This document shows, piece by piece, positions 1 to 7,335 of a DNA stretch of 11,926 nt. The notes under the pieces were generated by a model. It was given only the letters and a program-made list of their open reading frames with translations, was not told the DNA's origin and did no database searches. Origin of the DNA: an uncultured Pseudomonadota bacterium (GTDB lineage Bacteria; Myxococcota; UBA796); the NCBI GenBank assembly GCA_913040875.1, contig CAJWHX010000063.1:1-11926 (forward strand), written 5' to 3'. The stretch's first letter is position 1. Every line of letters starts with the position of its first letter. Made by a program: the position numbers and the translations under genes.

Positions 1-2
1 GT

Positions 3-380
3 ATCTTATTCCCAAGTAAAATATTTATTGCCCATTTGCCAATCACAACCTTGAATCGATTTCGTAAAAAGTCGATCAATCTTGCTCAACAAGTAAAAGA
101 TCACCCTCAGTATCACAAGGACAATGTCCCTCACTGGTGGTTTATCGCTGAGGGGTATCAAAACGGGCAAATCGAAGATATGTTTAATAGCTGTATACAT
201 TCTCATGATGAATTACAAAATCTCTTGAAGGAGAATCTCATCACAAAAGGGACAACATTGTTAAAGACTCCCAACCAAGGGTGGAAACCAAATGTCCTTA
301 ACTTTGAACTCAGTTGTATTATCAACTCGCGCATGGCTAACGATTTACTATTATTAGATCAAAAGAGCGTCATACAGTAA
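3..380 (+). CDS. 3' end of an unrecognised gene (5' partial)
   Basis: The frame is open from the left edge of the window to a TAA at 378-380, giving about 125 codons. The only in-window start for the longer form is a TTG at 36-38 with no ribosome binding site in front of it, and sensible codons continue upstream of it to the edge. I therefore treat this as the C-terminal part of a gene that begins outside the window. The visible protein is soluble, with aromatic residues around 'PHWWFIAEGYQNGQ' and an amphipathic Leu-rich stretch (DELQNLLKENL). There is no signal peptide, membrane segment or family motif that I recognise. The DNA is visibly more AT-rich than the gene block to its right, which could mean a different origin. 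It converges with the HEAT gene, with about 196 bp between the stops. No function is proposed. Confidence 0.55.
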   Translation: MLFPSKIFIAHLPITTLNRFRKKSINLAQQVKDHPQYHKDNVPHWWFIAEGYQNGQIEDMFNSCIHSHDELQNLLKENLITKGTTLLKTPNQGWKPNVLNFELSCIINSRMANDLLLLDQKSVIQ

Positions 381-472
381 TGAAAAGGGACTCGAGTGTC
401 TATAGTTTGGTGAATCGATACATCAGATAGATACTGTGCCCTAAGTCTCATCTCTCAATCCATCGATTTCCC

Positions 473-492
473 GAAGATTCTTAGAGATCTTC
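473..492. repeat. Inverted repeat between convergent genes
   Basis: GAAGAT (473-478) and ATCTTC (487-492) form a perfect 6-bp dyad with an 8-nt loop. It lies in the 196-bp gap (381-576) between the convergent ends of the partial gene and the HEAT gene. No T-run follows on either strand, so it is at best a weak or factor-assisted terminator. I see no gene in the gap. Confidence 0.35.
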
Positions 493-498
493 ATGTGC

Positions 499-521
499 CT
501 GTGATTTCATACTTTTCACAG
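499..521. repeat. Second inverted repeat between convergent genes
   Basis: CTGTGA (499-504) and TCACAG (516-521) are a perfect 6-bp dyad separated by 11 nt, about 55 bp past the HEAT stop codon. The half-sites resemble CRP-type TGTGA/TCACA, but the spacer is 11 rather than 6 nt, so I do not call an operator. It could form a hairpin at the HEAT mRNA 3' end. No U-tract follows. Confidence 0.3.
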
Positions 522-576
522 ATTCTAAAAAGGACGTGTTTGCACCTGATAAGTAGAATCACTCTTTGATTTAGAC

Positions 577-2505
577 TCACGTTCTCTGAAGTGGCTCGTG
601 TACCTTCTGCAAGGCCTTCGCAGCGGCTTGAACAACTACGGCATCACCATCTTGCAACGCATTGATCAATGTTCCCATCGATGCTGACTCACCAACGATT
701 CCCAGTCCTTCCGCGGCATGCGCTCGAACTCGTGCATCTCGGTGGTTTTGCAAGGCGCGCTCCAAATACGGAACCGCCTTGTTCCCCATCTGTACAATCC
801 CTTGCTCCAGTTCTTCTTCCCAATCTGTCAGTAGTAAATCCACCACCTTCGGCTCACCCAACTTTGCCAATGCCTGCACAGCATAGGCTCCCAAGTAGGC
901 TCCTTTGAGACCCGTAACAGAATTTCGCTGGGCTTCTTGTACAACTTGTAACAGTGGATCGATTGCTTTTGGATCACCAAGCTTGGCTAAGGCTTGAATC
1001 ATCAGAGGTCTGTTGTCTTGTGCAGGATCCATCAAGCGCTCTATCAAAGCATCCACCACACTTGTATCCCCAATCTCTCCCAATGCTGAAATACTATACC
1101 CTCGCACTTTACTGTTCAAGTGATCCAAGTGTGCATGCAATACCTTCTTCGCTTTGGCAGATATCTTGTCCAACTTACCAAGGCTGAATAAAGATTCAGC
1201 AATGACGTCATCACTCTCTCTATCCTTCTTGGCGATGACCTTAAGTAAAGCCTTCTCCGCTGAAGCTGCTTTGAGCTTGCCAAGTGATCGGGCGGCCAAT
1301 TCTCTGAGACTGGCATCGGAGTCTTCAAGCAATACGATCAAAGCAGGAATCGCTGCCTCGCAAGAACGATCAAGCAATAGACGTATCGATTTTTCCTTTA
1401 GTTCCACCGAGGCTTCACCGTGCTCGAGGACATAAATAAGTGGTGCTTCAACCTTTTCTTCCAGAGCCAGCAGTGCTTTACGAACATCCAAATATACTTG
1501 TTCATCCATCAAATATTGAATCAACGGAAGCATCGCACGTTCGTCTTTTAGAGTTTCTAAATGCTTGACTGCATCAACCCTATATGGAAGTGACATTTGA
1601 CGCATTGCAGTGATAACTTCGGCCAACGCATCAGTTCCAAGTCGGTTCAGTGCAGATTGGACCATCTCTTGTGTGTATACATCTGCGTGATATTTGGCTT
1701 TGAACAAAAAGGGGATCGTTCGTACATCACCCAGTAATCCAAGGGCCACACCCGTCGCATATCGAACATCTTCATCTTCATCTATCAACGTCTGATACAG
1801 ATCTTTGACCGCACTAAATGCCCCCATTCGACCTAAGGCCAATGCAGCATGCTGTCGTAAGTTGGATTCTTCAGCCCGCAACAGCTCTGTTAAACCAGGC
1901 GAACTCTCAACAGCATTTCGCTCTCCCAGTTGCTTAACAGCCAACGTTCGCATGGCTAAGGATTCGGACGGGTTGTTTGCAATGTACATCAACACCTGAT
2001 TGACTTGGGGTCCTTCGATTGTTCCAATCGCCTGCAATGCGTAGTATTGGATACTGGACGACTCCACGTCAAAAAATGGGAGTACTTCTTGAATATCCAA
2101 CGCACCCAATCGACCCAAAGAGCGAAGAGCCTGATACGGAACACGGGGATCTGGATCCTGAAGCGCGTTTCGCAAAGATTGAATTGCTTCGGCATTGTCA
2201 GCCGTTGCAACTTTTCCGAGTAGATACGCAGCACCAGAACGAACTTCTGGAAACTTTCTATCGACCAAAGCCAATAACAAGGCCTCTGACGTCGCGATTT
2301 CCAAAGCGGCTTTGTATGCCTCAACTTTGGGATGCCTATCCTTCTCTAAGTTGGTCCAAAAGGTGCTTTCATCAGACACCATAATGCGTAACAGTATGGT
2401 CAAGATTTCATCCGATTGAACACCGTACAGTGCATCAATCGCCTCCAAACATCTCGCATGACTTTTGGACTTTAGTTGTTCAATCATCTCTTGTTGCTTG
2501 CTCAT
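577..2505 (-). CDS. HEAT-repeat (PBS-lyase HEAT-like) scaffold protein
   Basis: The product is 642 aa and consists almost entirely of helical repeats of about 30 residues. Each repeat ends in an 'A..ALG.LG' or 'AARSLGKL' helix with 'D.D..VR' turns, as in LQDPDPRVPYQALRSLGRLG and LLEDSDASLRELAARSLGKL. About 17 repeats can be counted. This is the signature of HEAT/PBS-lyase-type solenoids, which act as protein-binding scaffolds. No catalytic residues are visible. There is no signal peptide or membrane segment, so it is presumably cytoplasmic. I chose the second ATG (2503-2505, MSKQQEM) over the ATG four codons upstream, because GAGG sits 6 nt before it. It follows the selenoprotein gene on the same strand after 183 bp, and a terminator-like hairpin lies in that gap, so it is probably a separate unit. 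Its partner cannot be deduced from the sequence. Confidence 0.9.
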   Translation of the reverse strand: MSKQQEMIEQLKSKSHARCLEAIDALYGVQSDEILTILLRIMVSDESTFWTNLEKDRHPKVEAYKAALEIATSEALLLALVDRKFPEVRSGAAYLLGKVATADNAEAIQSLRNALQDPDPRVPYQALRSLGRLGALDIQEVLPFFDVESSSIQYYALQAIGTIEGPQVNQVLMYIANNPSESLAMRTLAVKQLGERNAVESSPGLTELLRAEESNLRQHAALALGRMGAFSAVKDLYQTLIDEDEDVRYATGVALGLLGDVRTIPFLFKAKYHADVYTQEMVQSALNRLGTDALAEVITAMRQMSLPYRVDAVKHLETLKDERAMLPLIQYLMDEQVYLDVRKALLALEEKVEAPLIYVLEHGEASVELKEKSIRLLLDRSCEAAIPALIVLLEDSDASLRELAARSLGKLKAASAEKALLKVIAKKDRESDDVIAESLFSLGKLDKISAKAKKVLHAHLDHLNSKVRGYSISALGEIGDTSVVDALIERLMDPAQDNRPLMIQALAKLGDPKAIDPLLQVVQEAQRNSVTGLKGAYLGAYAVQALAKLGEPKVVDLLLTDWEEELEQGIVQMGNKAVPYLERALQNHRDARVRAHAAEGLGIVGESASMGTLINALQDGDAVVVQAAAKALQKVHEPLQRT

Positions 2506-2525
2506 ATGGATCCTCATCTACATCT

Positions 2526-2548
2526 CAGACCAGTCCATAAACTGTCTG
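2526..2548. repeat. Imperfect dyad just upstream of the HEAT gene
   Basis: On the minus strand CAGACAGT is followed by a short loop and then ACT(G)GTCTG, an 8-bp dyad with one bulged G. It lies 21-43 nt before the HEAT start codon. It could be a leader hairpin or an operator. I found no convincing -35/-10 pair next to it. Confidence 0.3.
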
Positions 2549-2661
2549 GATAACAAAGCAAATTCTACTGGCAATAGTGTATCGTAAATTCGACTGGAAT
2601 ACATCCGTTAATACAGATCTGTTTAAATGATTTGATTTTTGCGACACATGACCGACTGTAA

Positions 2662-2680
2662 AGATGACCCAGCACCATCT
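2662..2680 (-). terminator. Possible terminator after the selenoprotein gene
   Basis: Eight nt after the TAA of the selenoprotein gene, the minus-strand transcript can fold AGAUG with CAUCU (five Watson-Crick pairs, extendable by two G-U pairs) around a GCUGG loop. UUUACAG follows. The U-tract is only three long, so this is a weak intrinsic terminator at best. Confidence 0.35.
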
Positions 2681-2688
2681 CTTATCAA

Positions 2689-4482
2689 TTATTCAATCAG
2701 ACCTTCTATCGCTCGTACAACTGCTGGAGCGTCGTACTGACCAGACAGATACCGAATCACCCCAGTTTGGTCCACTACGATTTGTCTAGGGAACGGAGCG
2801 TAATTTTCCGGTACTGCATACGCACGGTACAGATTTTCACTCTGATCCATCAACGAAGGAATATCGGTTCGAGATTGGGTCAAAAATTGCTCAATTGTAC
2901 CAGCTGTATTTCCTGCATTGGCCAACAGTACAACCACATTACTGTTGTTTTCAAAGTGATCTGCCACACCATTTGCCACATCTGGAACCTCCAGAGAACA
3001 AACCGGTCAGTAATCCGACCACCAAGATAAAAAGAGCACCTTCCCCTCAAAGTCAGACAGTCTCGATGTACCTTCGGAACCATTGCGAGAGACCAACGGC
3101 AACGCAAAATCCGGATGCAAGGATCCTTCTCCGGAGTCAGAGGGGCGGATTTCAATAATCCCTGTAGACTCATCTGGGTCATTGCTGGTCCATCGAATAC
3201 TATTGGGTGCCCAACTGCCATTCGGGGCAGTTACGTAGAACATCTCTCGACCGCCAACCCCTATCGTTGCAGCTTGACCATCATCTTCGGAGTGTTCAAC
3301 ACCAAAACCTGTCGGAATGTCTGTGAACGATATCTCCAAAGATTGCGCACCATAATTGTATACCCACAAAGGCTGGGAGATGGCAGATCCTTCGCGAAAA
3401 CGCATTGCGATCGGAAGGTGCACTTCGGCACCCCATCGATCGTTAACCTGCTCGAGCACAGTAGATTGATACCAATCCGCAACGATTGCACGCCCTCCAG
3501 AAGCAGCCACCCCCATCGCAGAGGACTGTGGATCTTCTTGAGCCAAGGGAAGCAAACCCGTCTCTTGAATCGCATAGATGGTTGTCGTAGCCCATGAAGC
3601 CACCCATAAATGGTCTTGATCTAAGGACAAAGAAAATACACTCCCAGGTGGCAAGGCAGATCCCTGTTCTACAAACCGATCATTCTCAATTTCAAATAGC
3701 ACGACGCCATTTCCACCAAGCCCTATCGCTGCCCGAGAACCATCAAAGTCAATGTCCCGCACTTCACTGTCCAATTGAACCCTGTTTAATTCTATCGGGT
3801 TTGCAGAATCGGATACATCTACGAGAACCAGTTCATCTGCATCTGAATAGATCAGTCGATCCGCCACTATATCCACCGCATAGGCATCTGTCGCCGAAAT
3901 GGTGGACAGTAACTGAACATCGGTGGTGCTTTGATAGAGTTTGAGGCCCCTGTTTCGCCAAGCTACTGCAACGAGTTCATCGTCAACGGCAACCTTCTCA
4001 TGGACACCAGCCCCCTCAATAAAACCTGCAGGTGTGAGGACTTCACCTTCCTGAAACCGCCACAAGCCCACACGTTCAGTGCGACTGCCAACCACGATCA
4101 AATCGCCATCGGAATCAACAGAGTAGCCACGACCATTGTTCTGCTCATTCAAGACACGACCGTCCACTCTAGAAACCAACCCCACTCCACTGACACCCAC
4201 TTGCACAGCATAGGCATCATCGTAAATGGCGACGTCCACCCACTCATACATGATCTGACCGCCATTACTAGGCGGATCTGGAAAAGTTCCTGTGGTTAGA
4301 ATGGCATCACCAACTTCATATCCAGGGTCGGAAAGCGACTCTGTATCTTCTGTGTCTGTATCTATCGGTCTATCCTCATCGGAAGGTTCGACATACGGTA
4401 TTCCAAACTCATCACTTTTGGAGTCTCCTGTACAAGCAGACAATATCAATATGAGAGACGTTAATCGACTACATCTGTGCAT
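2689..4482 (-). CDS. Selenocysteine-containing thioredoxin-like lipoprotein with beta-propeller and Ig-like domains
   Basis: The product is 597 aa if the TGA at 3007-3009 is read as selenocysteine (residue 492). Domains by eye: signal peptide with lipobox L14-S15-A16-C17; acidic Ser/Thr/Asp linker to about 60; beta-propeller with LVIVD-like repeats at about 80-345 (such as ELVLVDVSDSANPIELNRV); Ig-like ASH/choice-of-anchor-type domain at about 355-447 (VYNYGAQSLEISF, WTSNDPDES); thioredoxin/TlpA/AhpC-like domain at about 455-597. The last holds HPDFALPL, RLSDFEGKVLFLSWWSDY, then U492-P-V-C495, and a cis-Pro region FPRQIVVD with P565. The family normally has CxxC here and catalyses thiol-disulfide exchange. 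A Sec in the first position would be the attacking nucleophile. The start at 4480-4482 is chosen because it opens a lipoprotein signal. It overlaps the upstream gene by 14 nt, with only a weak GGGG before it. A longer in-frame start at 4542 would bury the signal peptide. The alternative reading is a nonsense-mutated pseudogene. Confidence 0.85.
2969..3006 (-). promoter_or_regulatory. Bacterial SECIS-like hairpin
   Basis: Starting 11 nt after the UGA, the mRNA forms a perfect 6-bp stem UCUGGA/UCCAGA (2990-2995 with 2981-2986) closed by a GGU loop (2987-2989). If the closing A-U pair opens, the loop reads AGGUU, with the same AGGU core as the E. coli fdhF SECIS. The loop begins 18 nt after the UGA, within the range expected for SelB-dependent SECIS elements (about 16-37 nt), and has G in its first two positions. 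An imperfect lower stem, UUUG with CAAA plus CC with GG, extends it back to the UGA. As usual in bacteria, the element lies within the coding region, here over the codons for Pro493 to about Gly505. Confidence 0.75.
3007..3009 (-). other. In-frame TGA, probable selenocysteine codon (Sec492)
   Basis: This is the only stop inside the frame from 4482 to 2689. It falls exactly where thioredoxin-like proteins carry the N-terminal Cys of CxxC, after the conserved beta-strand and Trp (VLFLSWWSDY), and is followed by Pro-Val-Cys. The rest of the fold continues intact for 105 more residues. A random nonsense mutation would have little reason to hit this codon. Confidence 0.85.
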
Positions 4483-4966
4483 GATACCCCGACACCATGT
4501 ATCGTACTCCGTAACTGCTATTGCCAGTGCAATTATTGCCATAGTTCCCTGACTCGGTAACTACAAAGGTCAACGTATCGCCGGCAGGAACACGTATCCC
4601 TCCCGCAAATGAATGTTGAATCGACAAGGCATTCGATGACCCATGGGTTCCATTGTAATTTGCTGAAACTGTCTCAAACTGTCCCAGTATGGAACCGCTG
4701 CCCAAAATAAACTCACTTTTATGAGAACGTTTACACGACATATTGGTGAAAGAGGTCAAGATGATATCCTTTACAATTAGGTCTTGATCTGCTGGAGCCG
4801 TAAGCAAAACTTTGGTTTCACCATCGTAGGCCGAGCCACCTATCGACACCAACGGGTTTTGCCCATACCCTATCGATGTTCCAGGTAAAGCTTGCACCTG
4901 CTGAATGCCAACGCCAATACCCATACCCAGTGTTATTCCACAGAGACTTTTAAACAATCTTCTCAT
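4469..4966 (-). CDS. Small secreted protein with 'GYxAQ' C-terminus (family member A)
   Basis: The product is 165 aa: a signal peptide (MRRLFKSLCGITLGMGIGVG..., likely cleaved near A26) and a beta-strand-rich mature part with GQNPLVS, a VLLTAPADQDLIVKDIILTS stretch, IRVPAGDTLTFVV and the ending VSGYHAQM. I do not recognise a named family, but it is clearly homologous to the product of 9325-9720 across the window. The two share 'G..NP..S', 'LT...L.I.D', 'I.VP....L' and the C-terminal '[VL]SGY[HY]AQ'. The mature protein has exactly two cysteines, C78 and C146, so one disulfide is possible. GGAG lies 6 nt before the start codon. Its last 14 nt overlap the start of the selenoprotein gene, which suggests translational coupling and a shared pathway. 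That it is a redox substrate of the selenoprotein is inference. Confidence 0.85.
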   Translation of the reverse strand: MRRLFKSLCGITLGMGIGVGIQQVQALPGTSIGYGQNPLVSIGGSAYDGETKVLLTAPADQDLIVKDIILTSFTNMSCKRSHKSEFILGSGSILGQFETVSANYNGTHGSSNALSIQHSFAGGIRVPAGDTLTFVVTESGNYGNNCTGNSSYGVRYMVSGYHAQM

Positions 4967-4982
4967 ATCCTACTCCATACTC

Positions 4983-4998
4983 TGTGTAGTGTATCACA
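4983..4998. promoter_or_regulatory. CRP-like palindrome before the secreted protein/selenoprotein pair
   Basis: On the minus strand this reads TGTGA-TACACT-ACACA, nine of ten half-site positions of the CRP-family consensus TGTGA-N6-TCACA. It sits inside a longer dyad TCTGTG/CACAGA (4981-5000), 17-32 bp upstream of the start at 4966. So close to the start codon it would cover a promoter or leader. No convincing -35 was found. It may mark an independent promoter in the 111-bp gap (4967-5077). Confidence 0.3.
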
Positions 4999-5077
4999 GA
5001 CAAGATGATTGCTACATACAAAGAAACACACATCAAGCAAGCCTGATATGGGTGTACAATACTAACTCGGTTTCACC

Positions 5078-5755
5078 TTAAAACTTGGTACCTGCCCCCA
5101 AACGGAAATACGAACCACCATACCCTAAGTCACCAATGTTGATGTCACCTTCATCTGCTCCGGCACCTTGCAATGAGAAGTTGAGTGCTGTCGCAGCGGA
5201 TACGCCTGTTTCGCCATAAAAGAACAACTGAGCCTTCTTAGCGATTGGTCGAGTGCGAATCTCTAATCCAAGTGCACCGGTGGCACCAAAACCCAATCCT
5301 GAATCATCGATTAGAGTCTTAGAATCTTCATCAAATGAACCGTTGTCACTCATCTGCAATCGATTGTGAATAACTAGACCTTGAGCCGTCGCGTAAGGAG
5401 CCAACCAAGAGTTGATGTTCCAGCTCATTTTTGGTCCCAAGTGAATCAGCGTTTCAGAGACTTGAATCTCATAGCCACTCATACTGCTGTTGTAAGATTC
5501 ATCATACTCTTCGTAGTAGTAGTAATCATAAGCAGATCCATTGCCTTGAGAGCCCCAATGTACGGATCCAAGGATATCGACATTGTCGTTCACCTGATAC
5601 CCCAATCGAAGTCCAGTTGTATTGACTTGCCAGTTGCTGGCCATATCCCAATCTGCATCTTCTTGAGCTACGGTTCCGACTTCAGCAGCCAACGAGTATG
5701 TGTAGTCGAATTGATTTCCGGATCCGGAAAGTAATGTTGCAAGTAACGTGTTCAT
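5078..5755 (-). CDS. Outer-membrane beta-barrel-like protein
   Basis: The product is 225 aa with alternating hydrophobic and polar strands (LRLGYQVNDNVDILGSVHWG, SWLAPYATAQGLVIH, GATGALGLEIRTRP, AQLFFYGETGVS). It ends GGSYFRLGAGTKF, and a C-terminal aromatic after an amphipathic strand is typical of outer-membrane barrels recognised by BamA. Residues about 76-90 hold a Tyr/Asp/Glu-rich insertion (DYYYYEEYDESYN), likely an extracellular loop. There are no cysteines. The ATG at 5753-5755 overlaps the upstream TGA as ATGA and has a strong GAGGAGG just before it. An in-frame TGA four codons upstream rules out a longer form. Oddly, the N-terminus (MNTLLATLLSGSGNQ) is a poor signal peptide without a basic n-region, so the export route is unclear. 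It is the third gene of the 8928-to-5078 unit and might anchor or export the two lipoproteins. Confidence 0.8.
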   Translation of the reverse strand: MNTLLATLLSGSGNQFDYTYSLAAEVGTVAQEDADWDMASNWQVNTTGLRLGYQVNDNVDILGSVHWGSQGNGSAYDYYYYEEYDESYNSSMSGYEIQVSETLIHLGPKMSWNINSWLAPYATAQGLVIHNRLQMSDNGSFDEDSKTLIDDSGLGFGATGALGLEIRTRPIAKKAQLFFYGETGVSAATALNFSLQGAGADEGDINIGDLGYGGSYFRLGAGTKF

Positions 5756-7314
5756 TCTGCCTCCTCATTTTGCTCGCTTTCAGTGCGGGGCAATTCTTTT
5801 TGTTCAAATAGGTTGGTGACGGCAAAGTTGCTCATCGTTTGGAGTTCAAGGGTTGCAGGATCCAAGATGGACACCATACCCAGACTTTGATTGTGAGTGA
5901 TGACAAAGTTGCCGTTTGGCATCCCTGCTATCGACACTGGTGGTGCTGGCAAATCCACTTCTGCGGGAGAGTTGGGACTGGCCAAGTTCACCTGAAGCAA
6001 AGTGTCCGACCCCGAAAGAAGGGCCAAGGCGTATGAGTTGCTCTCATCTTCCACCAGTGCTACACCAATCGGCTCACTCTGAGCGACCAAAGAGATGCTC
6101 TCATCAGAAGACAAATCCAAAATGGACAGTCCATAACGAGAATCTTGATAATCGCTGCTACCAGAGTTTTCTGGTCTCACCACTGCTACAGCATAGCTGC
6201 CAGAATCTGTAATCATCAATTCCGAAACTGGGTTGGAAACGACATACTCTGTCAATTCACGCGTTGCCAAATCGAGCTTGTATACATCGTGTACCGCACC
6301 AGATGCATCGTTGTAGAGCATTGCAAATCCTGCCCCCATCAAGGCTTTGTTGCTTGGCTCTTCCAAATCGATATCTTGCAAGGAAGATGCATTCAACGTC
6401 GCAAGTTCACCGTGATCAAGGACAACGGCCTTCGAGGAACCGGAAAATACAAACACAGACTGTGCGGTTACATCATCCACACCAATGTCTGTTGCAATTG
6501 CACCCAAGTCTCCAATGTTCCAATACTTGCTCTCCAAATTCAGCATGTAAATGTCACTGCTTCCTTCTACAGTAAGCAAAAGATTGGTGACACCGGATTC
6601 TGGGTCATATGCAAGTTCTGCATTGGAAGGATTGATCGCCTGATCGGCATCCAGAGTCAGCGGCGCTTCCAAGGTTTTCTCAAAAGTGTCCAAGTCGACA
6701 GCCACCACTTGTGATTGACTCATCACAACTGCTTGATTGTCTGGACTGAACAACACTTGTTTTGGAGAGAAGCCTACAGATGCAGATCCTTTTGAACCAT
6801 TGGACACTCGAATGAAGGCCACTTCACCCAAATCGGCAAAGCCATCTACCTGAATGTCACCACCTGCATCGTAGTCCAAATATGCTACCGCAATGGCACC
6901 ATCATTGGAGAAGGACACCGTATTCAAGTGACTTGGGATTTCGACTTCTGAAGTAACGGTTGCATCAGATACAATCGACAGTACAGAGTTGCTGACCAAA
7001 TCATCGCAATCTTCTGGATACACGATGTCTGAATCGTCATCTTTACACTCTTCCCAGTTTGCAAATACCAACACCTGGGAACCGTCTGGCGACTCTACCA
7101 AACGATTGGGTATCGCCCCAGTGAGGTCGACAACTGAGATCCCTGATTCATTAACTCGAATCAGCTCATCGGCAAATGGAAGATTGATATAAATCCCGTC
7201 GTTCGCGCTGGCTACATTGGTGTCCCAAAGGTCTCCCGAACGAGAATCATATTGAAGGGTGTCACAGGCCGAAAGCAACGTCAGCGCTGTTAGTATTGAG
7301 AGAGATTTTCTCAT
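5752..7314 (-). CDS. Beta-propeller lipoprotein (paralogue 2)
   Basis: The product is 520 aa. A lipoprotein signal (MRKSLSILTALTLLSAC) has lipobox L14-S15-A16-C17. Asp18 at +2 would favour inner-membrane retention under the E. coli Lol rule, which may not apply in this organism. The rest is a series of beta-propeller-like blades of the YncE/WD-like kind (ESPDGSQVLVFA, FSNDGAIAVAYL, FSPDNQAVVMSQSQVVAVDLDTFE). It aligns along its C-terminal half with the product of 7336-8928; both contain an 'LELQTM/ELQTI..F.....' ending, and this protein adds an acidic tail (ESEQNEEAE). An acidic insert carries two Cys, C90 and C103, within a run of Asp/Glu, so a metal or disulfide loop is possible. GGAG lies 8 nt before the ATG. 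It begins 21 nt after its paralogue and overlaps the barrel gene by ATGA. The ligand is unknown. Confidence 0.88.
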   Translation of the reverse strand: MRKSLSILTALTLLSACDTLQYDSRSGDLWDTNVASANDGIYINLPFADELIRVNESGISVVDLTGAIPNRLVESPDGSQVLVFANWEECKDDDSDIVYPEDCDDLVSNSVLSIVSDATVTSEVEIPSHLNTVSFSNDGAIAVAYLDYDAGGDIQVDGFADLGEVAFIRVSNGSKGSASVGFSPKQVLFSPDNQAVVMSQSQVVAVDLDTFEKTLEAPLTLDADQAINPSNAELAYDPESGVTNLLLTVEGSSDIYMLNLESKYWNIGDLGAIATDIGVDDVTAQSVFVFSGSSKAVVLDHGELATLNASSLQDIDLEEPSNKALMGAGFAMLYNDASGAVHDVYKLDLATRELTEYVVSNPVSELMITDSGSYAVAVVRPENSGSSDYQDSRYGLSILDLSSDESISLVAQSEPIGVALVEDESNSYALALLSGSDTLLQVNLASPNSPAEVDLPAPPVSIAGMPNGNFVITHNQSLGMVSILDPATLELQTMSNFAVTNLFEQKELPRTESEQNEEAE

Positions 7315-7335
7315 GATATTGTCTCCTTTTCTAAA

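Noticed and set aside
36..206. TTG start at 36 for the first rightward gene, and a leftward 66-aa frame at 6-206
   Set aside because: The TTG has no ribosome binding site and the frame stays open to the window edge, so a start outside is more likely. The leftward frame is its antisense shadow.
2689..2979. Independent 96-aa protein starting at a GTG (2977-2979)
   Set aside because: It begins in the middle of a thioredoxin fold just after the redox motif. The mRNA before it encodes the conserved UPVC segment and the SECIS hairpin, so it is the C-terminal part of the selenoprotein.
3007..4542. 511-aa protein ending at the TGA and starting at 4542
   Set aside because: The end truncates a thioredoxin domain at its active site. 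The start at 4542 adds 20 residues before an evident lipoprotein signal peptide.
6145..6714. Long rightward frames antisense to the propeller, Ig-like and HEAT genes (for example 3115-3597, 3931-4299, 6145-6714, 7883-8113)
   Set aside because: They lie opposite well-supported genes, have no family motifs or ribosome binding sites, and have odd His/Cys-rich composition typical of shadow frames.
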